Below, in pieces: positions 19,697 to 29,537 of a DNA stretch of 64,000 nucleotides. The stretch's first letter is position 1. Each line of letters opens with the position of its first letter. The stretch is from Mesorhabditis belari (lineage: Eukaryota > Nematoda > Chromadorea > Rhabditida > Rhabditidae): positions 1 to 64,000 of the forward strand of contig CAUEEP010000932.1 in NCBI GenBank assembly GCA_958450365.1, written 5' to 3'. The notes below the pieces were generated by a model. It had not been told where the DNA came from. It worked only from the letters and a program-made list of their open reading frames with translations, and made no database searches. The position numbers were made by a program, and so were the translations under genes.

Positions 19697-22240
19697 GCGA
19701 TTTTAATTTTCCTTTAACTGTTTCTCTAGGACTTTTACCTAATTTATCGCGTTTTCCACATTTAGAAAACTTTCTGTCAGCCAACAACTTAGAAATTTGA
19801 AACAAATTCCCTACTTTCAGGAAAAGTTCGCATATTTTGGACCTAGTTTCAACCGATTCCCCTCATTTAATTTTTGCTATTTCACCATGTCCTCCCATTG
19901 GTAGTGCCGACCATTTTTCGATGACTTTTAATTTAATTCTGCATCATTTTACCTCTTTAAAAGGACCGGATGATGGTAACCGTGCCTTTTGGAGAGGTAA
20001 TTTCGGTGCTATTTGTCTTTCTTTAACGCTCTTCAATGCAAGGTTTCTTCCCCGATTGGAGATGGACATCGACGAGTGTTATGCTGACTTCTTTGAAGAG
20101 ATGAAATCGCTGTTGGACGAAAATGTACCTATTTCAACCAGGTCTACCTTTTCTTACCCCAGTCACATATCTCGAGCTAGGCAAAGGTTAGAAACAGCTT
20201 GGCGTTATCGCGATTCTCCCCATTACGCATATCTAGAAAACAAGCTAACTAAGTTTGTCAAAAAATTTGAGGCCAGTATTGAACGGAAAGCCGTTTTTAG
20301 TCCTATTCCCAAAGCTTTTTACTCATACGTCTATTCTAAGATTAACCCAAACCACGATTCCTCTATTAAATGTATATTTGATCCCCTTCGCCACTCGTTG
20401 ATTTTCGAAAATCACAAAATTGCTAATTCCTTTGCCCAATACTTCTCCAGAGTTTTCGTAGTTGACGATGGTAGTTACATCCTTGCTCTTCCCGCCCAGC
20501 ACATACTTGCGCAGCCCTAATCGTCACACCAAGACTTGTCGAAACAGCAATTAGTAAGCTTAGCAATAAGATTTCTTACACCCCAGACGGAATTCCCTCT
20601 TTTGTTATACGGAAAACTAAGTTTCAAATATCACCACTACTTGCTAAAATTTTTAATCTGTCACTTCTAACGGCTAAGATCCCTAAATTTTGGAAAGACT
20701 CAACGATTTCGCCACTTTTTAAGAAAGGGGATCGGAACGCGCTTGCAAATTATAGACCTATCGCGCTCACCGCCTCCATTTGTAAAGTCTTAGAAATAAT
20801 TATTCGCGACCACATTATTCATTATCTAAATCAACATAATCTAATTGATAAAAATCAATTCGGCTTTCTTAAAAACCGCTCTACCTCCGACCAGCTAGTT
20901 CTCTGCGCGCATGACTGGCTTCTAGCTAAAGCCAAAAACGATCAAGCTAGCTGCGTTTTCATTGATTTTTCCAAAGCATTCGATTCTGTTAATCATAGAT
21001 TTTTAATCGCCAAACTAAATTCACTAGGTCTCCCCATATCCATCACTAATTGGATTGCAAATTGGCTTACCGAAAGGACATTTCGCGTCCGCTTAGACTC
21101 TACCTTTTCGAATGACTTTCCCATTAGTAGCGGAGTGCCCCAAGGGAGCGTTCTTGGTCCTCTTCTTTTCCTTATTTATCTTAATGACATTAACCGTTCA
21201 ATCTCCCTAGGCACAAAAGTCCGACTCTACGCCGATGATCTTAAAATTTATAGGGTCCTTCCGTCCCAGAGCCCCATCCCTGATTTTACTCTTCTCCAGA
21301 AGGATCTTGATTCGATCCTTCTGTGGAGTAAATTTTGGAAACTTAACATTGCGCCGGACAAATGCAAACACGTTACATTCGGTTCATTACATATCCCTTT
21401 AAAATTGGGGGGGGGGGCTACAATTGCCACAAGAATTGGCCGATCATCCTGTAAAGGTTTTGATATAATGTTAGTTCCCTCTCTAAAATTTGATCCTCAC
21501 ATAAACTACATATCCAAAAAAGCTTCTAGAGTTTCTAACATAATACTTCACGCCATTTGTTTTCCTAAAATTGCGACTTATCGCAAGGCTTTTATAACCT
21601 ATTGCCGACCTTTGCTCGAGTATGCCACCATCGTATGGTCACCTTTCATTAAGGAACTTATCACCTTGGTTGAAAATGTCCAACGGCGTTTCACTAAAAA
21701 AGCATACACTCGTTGTTTCCCTGCTTCTCTTATTCCAAATTATGAGACTAGACTTATCGTTTTTGATTCAACACCCGTTTTATATCGCCGTATTTACTTT
21801 GATCTTATTTTTTGCTATAAAATTCTTTTTCACCCTAAGTCGCATCCAGAATTTCAAAGCCTCTTGAAAATTGTGGAAATCCCGAGAAGTACACGTAGTC
21901 ATCCTTATCAAATTTCGGTCGGCTCTCATCCCCATCGTCATTCTTTTGCGAACCGTATTAGTAGGGTTTGGTATAAGCTCCCGCCCGGTATCTTCTCGTC
22001 TGTAAGAAAATTCAAAGTATCTGTAAACGAATTAGATCTTATTGCCATGTCAAACCTGCCTTATATTCAATCTATTTGTATCTATGTTTCCTAACTGTAG
22101 TCTTACTGTACTATCTTTAGTTTTCTCTCTTTTTTTTGGTGAAAATATTTTTAGTAATATGTTATATGCGGTTATGATTATTTGATTCGCTTTTATTCGC
22201 CCCGTGAATAAAGCATATATATATTTTATTTGAGAATGCA
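19697..22240 (+). mobile_element. LINE-A, 5'-truncated non-LTR retrotransposon (CR1/jockey-like)
   Basis: It starts abruptly inside the end of the endonuclease domain (GATTTTAATTTTCCTTTAAC), as expected of incomplete reverse transcription. It runs through the reverse transcriptase to a 3' end with TGAATAAAGCATATATAT. LINE-B (31030-32497) and LINE-C (48490-51240) are relatives. It carries a TGA early in the linker (about 19799), a frame change near 20500, and a G-run of 11 at 21407-21417 that locally garbles the frame. It is part of the approximately 8-kb segment repeated at 49-57 kb. Confidence 0.85.
19837..22094 (+). pseudogene. LINE-A reverse transcriptase (two frames)
   Basis: Frame one, 19837-20520, covers the endonuclease-RT linker (SADHFSMTFNLI, FWRGNFGAICLSL) and ends LAQP-stop. 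Frame two is open from about 20490 to 22094. It carries KFWKDSTISPLFKKGD, NYRPIALTASICKVLE, FLKNRSTSDQLVL, FIDFSKAFDSVNH, GVPQGSVLGPLLFLIYLNDI and the catalytic YADDLKIY. The RT motifs and the YADD box are intact, but the frame change between the parts and the missing endonuclease start rule out autonomous activity. The same frame change is in LINE-B. Confidence 0.8.
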
Positions 22241-22289
22241 CAAAAAAATAAAGTTTATCGAAAACCCGAATTGTAGAAGCAATTCTGGG

Positions 22290-24125
22290 ATTCACTTGTG
22301 AGAGTTGAGAGCGGCCGGGTGGTGGTCGTTGTGGAGTGTTCGGAGCATCAATGACGACTTGTGAAGCGTGTGATGTCCCCGGCTTCCTCATAAATGGAGT
22401 GGCAAAGTTTGTCTAAAATAAAAAAGGATATTTTCGAAATTCGAGGAACTTCTAGCTTATAAAAATCCGCCCATTTTCTCGTTTTCAGGCTCAGTTCTGA
22501 GCTGGGAGACGCGTTGAGATGGCATCGGTTTATTCTTCAGATCGAGCAGCGGTGTTCTTAGGGTTTTCCCGGTTGGCAATGGAGTGGCAAAGGTCTAGAA
22601 GAGTCAATTTAAACGTTACCTGTTCTTTTTGCTTTGGCTTTGGCTTTGATGGTGTCGCTTGAACGAGTTGAAAGGTTTCCCCAAATCTTTTCGGGATCGC
22701 CGTCTGAGTCGTGAAGGGTGTCCGCTCTTTCTTTCGCTTAATCCTTTCCAATGGCCTCACTTCATCAACACGATCACCGAGATTCTTCGTGGCCATTGAA
22801 GTGTCCAATGATGTCTGAATGAAAGCATTAAAGGATGTAGTATGATAATCGTTTTTAAAGCAAAAACAAAAAAAAACTATACCTAAACTATACAAAATTT
22901 TTGAGGTCAGGCAGGCCATAAAGCGATAAAAAGCTATGATAAAATCTTAACCCTAACCAACACGTTTAACTGCCTTTTACTAAATTTACAAACCCTCACC
23001 TTCGCCGCCACCTCGAAACTCTTTTTCAGCTTCTACGACAGAGACGATTTGACGGGCATTTGCGGTAGATTTTCAACACTTTTTGAAGCATCAGCGGCCA
23101 GATTCGAGAAGGAGACCTAGAAAACAAGAAATCTGGATAAAGTTCTGCAAATTTTACCTGTTTAATTTTCATTTCTTTATTAGCCGGCTGTTCTTTCGTG
23201 AGTTGAGTGGCCGATTGTGGAACTTGCAAGGAGACGGATGGACCGGCAAAAGTTTTCTAAAAAAATGGTTAGTGATTTAAAATTGCTAATTTGGCATAAG
23301 ATATCTTGAGACCGATACGGGTGAAATTTAATATAGTACTAGAGAAAAGTATCAAAAATTTGCCAAATAATTAATTGAATACCTTTTCATTTGAGTGCTG
23401 AAATTCTCTCCGAAAATTCCTGCTTCTTCTTCTTGAGTGGCTCCAAATCGCTCGTCAAACTCGCTTTGAAATCTCTCTAAACAAAAGTATTGAAAAGCCC
23501 TTGAAATTTAGCATAATCTACTCGAAAGCTTATCCAATACAAAGCAAAATGGATAAAATTCGCTAAAACGCACCTTTACCCAAGAGACTTTGCCATTTCA
23601 GCCGGAGAAACTTTCTGATATCCAGACATCGGCTTGATACTCTCCAACAAGTTGGTACGAGAGCCTAAAGGATAGAATTCATATTTTTAGAGCCTAGTTT
23701 TAGCTTTTAAAACAAAAATCTACGCATCGTTTCAAAAGTTTAAACCAACAAAATTCAAATAAACCTACTCGATAATTTGCTTGTCAGGAAATCTTCTTCA
23801 CTTGACGAATTCTCCTCAACTTCCACGGAAGGTTTCCATCTTGGTGACGACAGTGACAATTGTTGTTGCTGTGCGGCCTGTAGAACCTTGCAAGACTTCG
23901 CTTGGGCTGGTTGTTCCTTTTGTCATCGTTGCTGTGGCTGTTCTTGTGCCCTCAAAGTATTTGCTTCTGCTCGTTGTTGCAGTCTTGGCCCTTGTTGTGC
24001 TCCTTCTTTTCGTTGTTCTTGCAGCTTCAGTTCTTTTTCATCTTATCGACCACTTCAAGGAACATCCGGTCGAAATGGGCCCTGCAAATTTCGGAAATGA
24101 ATTACTAATGGTTTCATAAAAGCCT
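22290..24125 (-). pseudogene. YQ gene, 3' exons (copy in unit 1)
   Basis: On the minus strand, a Q-rich exon comes first (23770-24090; blocks KLQEQRKEGAQQGP and QQRAEANTLRAQEQPQQ). Then follow exons with YQKVSPAEMAKSL (23575-23665), LTSDLEPLKKKK (23400-23480), PSVSLQVPQSATQLTKEQPA (23160-23255), VSFSNLAADASKSVEN (22995-23120), KNLGDRVDEVRPLERIKRKK (22620-22815), FATPLPTG (22530-22605) and VIDAPNTPQRPPP (22265-22400). Most boundaries have GT donors and AG acceptors. In-frame TGA (CAACGATGACAA) in the Q-rich exon and a missing 5' half make it a pseudogene. The protein is not recognised; the Q/E-rich part suggests a coiled coil. Confidence 0.6.
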
Positions 24126-24399
24126 AGGTTCTATGAGAATTGGAATCTCAAGTATTGAAAAAAATTTTTAAGATTTACGTACCATAGAGATTTGATCAAT
24201 AGTAAAATAAAAATACCAATTTCGGCGCAGGTAATGTGTTATACCAATAGTTTAACATTGCATTGCAGTCTACAGTATTTATTCGTCACATATTCGCACC
24301 AAAAATCACATTTTTTCCTTAAAGAGCCAAAGATTTTGCATCCAATCAAATACTTATTGTAGAAGTAAAATGTTAAACGAGTCAGAAAAGGCTGAAATG

Positions 24400-24740
24400 G
24401 AGTTTTTGTTCCAAAAATGCCGTTTTACAAAAGCTTTGGCGCGCCAAATTTCGGAATATTTCTTTTAGATTGGCGCACACTTCTTGAGCAGTTTTTCCTT
24501 TCAAAGGCCGCAATAACACAACTTTTGTCATATGATCTAGATTTTTTATAAAAATATTTTGATTTTTGATCAAAAAACCTGATGCACCATAATGAACTCA
24601 AAGGCACCATTGGACACTGCTTACAAATCAAGGAGATCAAGTTGACACCGTTAGTTTGGGTGCTTGGTAAGAATTGGCCTGACGACTCTTCCTTTCTTTG
24701 GTGAGCGGTGTTTAAGTTTACATTGTACACATTGTGAAAT
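24400..24740 (-). pseudogene. DDE-integrase-like remnant (KRBA2/GIN type), unit 1
   Basis: Minus-strand translation gives DHMTKVVLLRPLKGKTAQEV followed by a FGAPKLL end in a neighbouring frame. This is the order seen in integrases of the KRBA2/GIN group (DHLTKF, RPL, AQEV, then FGAP before the second catalytic Asp). A preceding scrap encodes a SLICKQCPMV-like stretch equivalent to the LQAVPDGD block at 60.4 kb. Frame breaks and truncation make it dead. The left cut at 24401 coincides with the 301-base gap relative to unit 2. Confidence 0.6.
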
Positions 24741-24924
24741 GAACACCTTGATGACTTCTCTAAAATAGTGAGAAATGATTTAAAAGAAGTATCCAGTGGG
24801 GTACGAATTTAGCCTAACTTCAACCTATGATTGAGAGAGACTTCAACCTATGATTTTGAGACACTCCCCAGCGGATATTCCACAAGCGCCAAAAGAAATA
24901 AGTGACGCTTACTTTGAGATACCA

Positions 24925-25330
24925 TACCAAATCCTTCAATGATTTCCATATCAAACCGGTTTCGAAAAAGTAGCACAATGCTCAGTGATTCGATATTGGA
25001 TAAAGTCACCCAGCTACCAAATTCCTCTAATGAGAGTTCTATAACTTTATCCAGATTATCAAATTGTGCAGAAAATTTCCTTCTCGATTCTTTCTTAAAG
25101 CTCAGAGACCACGGCTATAAATTTCTGCAGCGAAACGAACGGACTACGGTAACTGTACCGAATTTTAGGACTACGCTAACCAGGGATATTGAGACGAAAA
25201 GAAATACATTAGCTGTTCCTTTGAACAGTGGCCTGGCTGCAGTAACCCAGTCAGTGAATGAACAGTTGTAGGCAGACTAAAAGACGTAGGAGCCAAGTAT
25301 ACCTGTATTTGATCCATAACTATTTCTGGG
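24925..25330 (+). repeat. Module R4, long copy
   Basis: The longest R4 copy, identical or nearly so at 54340-54745. A 110-codon frame from 24939 (ISISNRFRKSSTMLSDSILD onward) is open in both, but this pair is a recent duplication and the shorter R4 copies do not keep the frame. I do not call it a gene. Confidence 0.5.
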
Positions 25331-25613
25331 TTAAAGAGCTAAAAAACCATTGTAATTTCAAGAATCTAGCCAAAAATTGTGACAAATTCAATTGGGAGTC
25401 AAGGAATCGAGCAAACGGTTGATTCAGGATTCGAATCTGAAAGTTGCAAGTCGGATTTTGTCTTTTTTCCATTGTAAAGTGACTTATTTTGGAAGAGTTT
25501 TCTTCTCGATCACACCGATCGTGTAAGATTTGACTGTAGTGTAAGTTGACACTTTTTAAGGAAAGTTCGATATGTTATACCAATAGTGTAGTATTTCGTT
25601 GTTTTGTACAGTA

Positions 25614-25677
25614 TTTATTCGTCACATATAATCACTTTTTTTTGTCTTAAAGAGGCAAACATTTTGCAGCGAATAAA
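25614..25677. terminator. Hairpin and AATAAA element 3' of FBL-10
   Basis: Intact class-1 element TTTATTCG...CGAATAAA. A second, degraded class-2 element (CCGATAAAC) lies nearer the gene at about 25764-25818, so this copy has two stacked 3' elements. Unit 2 keeps only the class-1 element (55028-55091). Confidence 0.5.
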
Positions 25678-25935
25678 CTATCTAATCTAGATTTTAAATC
25701 GTAAGAGAATCAGAAAAAGCTGAAATGAGAAACTATTTAGGAGTAAGGAAATCAAGCGCTATTTATTTATTCGTCCCATATTCGCCCTAAAAAGCACATT
25801 CTTTTTCAACCGATAAACTTTAAGGATCTAGATGTCAAGTAGTAATCAGAAAAGGCTGAAATGAGAGACTTGAGAAAGTGAGACATATACCATGAAATTT
25901 CACAACCTGACGATCAAAAAAAGCATTTCTCTAAT

Positions 25936-26958
25936 TCATACAAATTGTTGAAAATGCTGAAGCTTACAGTGATACTTGTAGATACTGATGTCATAAGGAG
26001 AAGCGTGTGGAGGCCGATGAAAGACGAGGCTTTCGTGATCCTCCCCAACTACTTTCCTCTTAACAAGCGGAATGTGAGCCTGAAGGAAGATAGAATTCAG
26101 TTGCTCGTATCTCAGATCCCCGCTCCTCACTTGATCGCCATGAAATTTAATGGAGAACCAAGCATTGAAACGAATGCTCCTCATGAAGAATTTCACACAA
26201 TCCACGAAACTCTCCCAATTATCGTATGATAGCATGAACGAGGCATCTTGTTTCATTAACGAAAGATTTTCTTGGATAAGGTCAAAACGAAGAAATTCCA
26301 AATGGAGCCACTCACAGGGCGCCCAGCGATTCTCCATAAATCGCAGAATTTCACGATTAACGTCACCAGAAACATCACGATTGCCATCTGGAAAAGTCAT
26401 TCTCACGCCTTTGCACAATTGAATTGTATTATACATTGAGAGCAGCGAGCGAGTGACGCCTGAATCTCCCTTGAATTCGAAGCCTACGTAGTCCAAAGGC
26501 TTTCCCTTATTAAGTGGCAAAAACTTCTGGACATCAAATTTTGGGTAACTCCTGGTAAAGCTGGTTTCAATGCAGCTTATTTCTAATTTGACAAAATGTG
26601 CAAGCTTTCGAAAAAGTCGCCCGTGAAGGGGACTCACTTGCACAATCGCACCTCGTGCGTACCTACCTCGCTCGCTATAGAACGAAAGCCAAATGTTATC
26701 ATCTTGTGATATACTGTGATATAACATCTGAATACCAATCGCACTTGCCACAATTCGTCCGTTGTCCTCATCTCTTTTCGCGTTGTACAGCTCCACTTCA
26801 ACACGTTCGAAATTTGAAGGGATAGGCCCGCAAAATAGGACGAATGAGCGCAGATCGTGATTCACTTCCAGCAATTGAAGTGCCTCAAACGCCCTCAATT
26901 TATGCAGAATCCGTGTTTTGAGAAGAGACGGCAAAGAAGTGAAGCTTTGGAAAGTCAT
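25936..26958 (-). CDS. FBL-10, intact F-box-like family protein (340 aa)
   Basis: ATG at 26958 (MTFQSFTSLPSLLKTRILHK), open to the stop at 25936. Blocks: F-box-like 1-40, PLHGRLFRKLAHFVKLEISC, KFDVQKFLPLNKGKPLDY, SMYNTIQLCKGV, NRDVSGDVNREILRFMENRW, NWESFVDCVKFFMRSIRFNA, FLQAHIPLVKRKV and the HRPPHASPYDI end. The frame is also open upstream to 27162, but that begins with TTG and the same region is broken by indels in other copies, so the conserved ATG is preferred. It is the twin of FBL-21 at 55.2 kb, with only a handful of residue differences. Unlike most copies it ends in a different C-terminal tail (KLQHFQQFV). Confidence 0.7.
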   Translation of the reverse strand: MTFQSFTSLPSLLKTRILHKLRAFEALQLLEVNHDLRSFVLFCGPIPSNFERVEVELYNAKRDEDNGRIVASAIGIQMLYHSISQDDNIWLSFYSERGRYARGAIVQVSPLHGRLFRKLAHFVKLEISCIETSFTRSYPKFDVQKFLPLNKGKPLDYVGFEFKGDSGVTRSLLSMYNTIQLCKGVRMTFPDGNRDVSGDVNREILRFMENRWAPCEWLHLEFLRFDLIQENLSLMKQDASFMLSYDNWESFVDCVKFFMRSIRFNAWFSIKFHGDQVRSGDLRYEQLNSIFLQAHIPLVKRKVVGEDHESLVFHRPPHASPYDISIYKYHCKLQHFQQFV

Positions 26959-27334
26959 CAATTTTTTTTTGTTAGGGAAAAAGTTATGTATTGGATGATT
27001 GGAGGGCTGAAGGCGAGGAAAATGCCGGAAGCAAAGCAGCGCGAACGTAACTGGAGTGACATTTTGCCTTCTCTTTGAAAATTTCACATCTGCCCTCAAT
27101 AAGATAGAATCAATAAGACTGTCCAAATCACGGGTACCTTTGTTAGTTCCAAACGTCAGCAATTCAGCTGTAAAAGCAATATATATGGACGATCAAAAAC
27201 AAGGGAAAAAAGATCAGAAATAATATTTTAGTTATCACTTTTTGTAGGACATAAAAGCGTAGGTAATCTCTTCTCTCTCTTTTTTTTCAAGAAAAGTGTC
27301 TCGTTATTTACGCCTTTGCCTTGGCCGAAAAAAC

Positions 27335-27430
27335 AGGTACCGTATTTACTCGAATAGAAGACCGGTCTTCTATTTTTTTCAATCACCCCTAGACTCCGTC
27401 TTCTATTCGAGGCCGGTCTTCTATAGCCAG
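27335..27430. repeat. Palindromic CCGTATTTACTCGAATAG element
   Basis: It begins CCGTATTTACTCGAATAG and contains the perfect 16-bp palindrome AGAAGACCGGTCTTCT. It then carries a second half TCTTCTATTCGAGGCCGGTC, so the 90 bases are built from inverted and direct copies of one short motif. The same element is at 56615-56710 in unit 2. This looks like the terminus of a DNA transposon or a MITE; the family is not certain. Confidence 0.55.
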
Positions 27431-27714
27431 ACTAAAAGACGTATGAGCCAAGTATACCAATATTTGACCCATCACTTTTCCGGGTTAGAGACCTAAAAAC
27501 ATTGTCATTTCCAGATTTCAGCCAAAATTTGTGACCAAAATAGAATTGGGAGTAAAGAAATCAAGTGAACGGTTGATTCAGGATACGAATCTGAAAGTTG
27601 CAAGTCGCTTTTTTTAGTGTAAAATGATTTGTTTTTGGAGGGTTTTTCTTCTCGATCACACCGATAGTGTAAGATGTGATTGTAGTGTAAGTTGACACTC
27701 TTTAAGGAAAGTTG

Positions 27715-28032
27715 ACGTTGTACTGTCTTTGAACCAATTTCCTTTTTGACTTTGTCAGGCAAATCGGCATAAATCTCGATCGATGACTTCTTTGGATCAG
27801 CCTTTGAAAGAGTTTTCATCTGCAAACCATCTCCTTTTGTCGTCTTTCTGTGTTTTCCCGTATGCTTATGAGCATTTGCTGTTCCAGTTCGAGCGTATCT
27901 TTTTAAAATTTTTGATACAGTACTCTTTGAAAGACCAAGAGATCGAGAGATAAACGTCTGCTTCTGTCCATTTTGGTGCATTCGTACAACATCTTCGCGT
28001 TTCTCTGTTGAAGTCTCTTTCTTGTGCCCATC
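27715..28032 (-). pseudogene. Tc1-like transposase N-terminal exon
   Basis: Minus-strand frame reads GHKKETSTEKREDVVRMHQN, then a helix-turn-helix (FISRSLGLSKSTVSKILKRY), then NAHKHTGKHRKTTKGDG, typical of the paired-like DNA-binding part of Tc1/IS630-family transposases. An AG acceptor-like site precedes it at about 28033. At about 27710 it runs into module M, so the DDE core is missing. It differs from the two other Tc1-like elements here (3.9 and 30 kb) and represents a third family. Confidence 0.6.
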
Positions 28033-28099
28033 TATAAAAAAGCTAAAAAAATTAGTAGAGGCTTAAAAATATAAAAATAGAACAAAAAAGTAATATACT

Positions 28100-29100
28100 T
28101 GAGATTTTAATGAAAGTTTCCAAAATTATGTCCTCTGGGTTTATAGATAAATGCATTAAAAATAATAGTTTTCAAGGAATCGGTGAATGGCAAAGAAAAG
28201 GGAAAAGGATTGACAAAAGTGAGATCGGAAGGCATGGACGTGGAAGGATTCTCGATTTCTTTCGTTTTTCCTTTCTTTCAGTCTGTTTTGCAATATTGCT
28301 TTCGTAGCGTTAATTCTGAAACCCAAGGAGAATGAATGAATTCGGTGCACCAGAAAGGAGTGCGTTTACAAGTTTGAGCAAGAAGTACAAGTTCGACAAG
28401 TTCTGTAAGACTAGAAAAATTGGCTCGTGAAGAAATTCGAGACTATCAGCCCCGGATTCCAGCGGTTGTTGGGAGATGTTTTAGGGCGGGTCTCCGTCGG
28501 TTTACGGTAGCTGGAGCAGGTTTTAGAATAAAAGCTAGAGTCAGTAAAGTTCTAGCTCCAAAACTGTAATAAATTATTGTATTTGACCCAATTTCCTGAT
28601 CATCAACCTCGTAGAACTTGCCACTGAGAAAAACTTGGATAAAACGCTAATTAACCTGTCGCGAAAGTGACCCATTTGATTGTATCGGTGAAAATGTCAA
28701 TAAAGTGGAAAAACAAAAGCAAACGAGTGTCAGAACATGGGAAAAGATGTATGGAAAAAATTAAGGGGAAAAACTTTTCTTATTTCCTTAAAAAGTGGCT
28801 TGCGATTTGAATTCGAGGCTTTTGACCCATAACTTTTTCTGGGTTAAAGATCTAAAAAAACCATTGTAATTTCAAGAATCTAGCCAAAATTTGTGACCAA
28901 AATAGAATTGGGAGTAAGGAAATCAAGCGAACGGTTGATTCAGGATTCGAATCTGAAAGTTGCAAGTCGGGTTTTGGCTTGTTTCAATTGTGAAGTGGCT
29001 TGTTTTTGAAAGGTTTTTCTTTTCTATCAGACCGATAGTGTAAGATTTGACTCTAGAGTAAGTTGACACTTTTTGAGGAAAGTAATGTGTTATAGCAATA
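28100..29100. repeat. Mariner scrap, R2 and M repeats, no gene
   Basis: 28230-28345 (minus) matches the start of the mariner remnant at 14500-14640. 28345-28760 is module R2. 28840-29090 is module M. A 65-codon plus frame at 28110 has no recognisable motif. No gene is supported. Confidence 0.45.
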
Positions 29101-29109
29101 ATGTAAAAT

Positions 29110-29300
29110 TTCATTGTAAATCCATAAAAATCTTACCGAGTTGATCGAATCGGAGAGATCTCATCGCTCAGCACAACACGATGTGGTTGGCAGTGAGTCG
29201 CTTGCGAGAGTTGAGGGAGATTGGGTGGTGGTCGTTGTTGGGTGCTCGGAGCATCAATGACTTTTTGGGAAGATTGTGATGTTGTGTGATGATGTGAGAT
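29110..29300 (-). pseudogene. YQ last-exon fragment
   Basis: Minus strand encodes a VIDAPSTQQRPPP-like stretch followed by LSQATHCQPH, as in the plus-strand fragment at 34370-34510. It shares the AGCACAACACGATGTGGTTG string. It is bounded by module M on one side and an FBL-type 5' flank (29465-29532) on the other. Confidence 0.5.
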
Positions 29301-29537
29301 GTTCAATGACGTCGAAATGAAAACGTTATATCCTATCTTAATTCACAGAAATCACGTGAAAACTTAATCCATACTTTGGGCGTAAATAACGAAACACTTT
29401 CTTGGAAAGAACAAGGAACAACAAAACAAGGAAAGAGGAGATTATTGTTTTTAGAGTTGGATTGCTGCCATATGAAATTAACAAAGGTACCCGTGATTTG
29501 CACACTCTTATTGATTTTATCTTATTGAGATTACATT

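Larger units (their letters stand above)
19697..27673 (+). repeat. Segmental duplication, unit 1
   Basis: Direct repeat of 49066-56951. The order is the same: LINE, YQ 3' exons (minus), class-2 hairpin, integrase remnant (minus), R4, module M, FBL gene (minus), CCGTATTTACTCGAATAG palindrome. Unit 1 keeps about 350 bases of LINE that unit 2 lacks; unit 2 keeps 301 bases (53517-53817) that unit 1 lacks. The FBL end is almost identical between units, while the LINE and YQ parts differ by several substitutions per hundred bases. Confidence 0.8.

Noticed and set aside
23781..24119. Hydrophobic 112-codon plus-strand ORF resembling a membrane protein (also 52894-53232 and, on the minus strand, 61480-61818)
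   Set aside because: It is the complement of the Q/E-rich YQ exon: CAA/GAA codons read backwards give TTG/TTC, hence Leu/Val/Phe. The YQ exon has splice sites and neighbours that make sense; this frame does not.
24939..25271. 110-codon ORF in module R4, the same at 54353-54685
   Set aside because: The two are recent duplicates, so identity carries no information; older R4 copies do not keep the frame.
26959..27162. 69-codon N-terminal extension of FBL-10 (and the same in FBL-21 and FBL-23)
   Set aside because: It begins with TTG (or is only partly shared), and the same leader is frame-broken by indels in other copies whose ORFs from the conserved ATG are intact.
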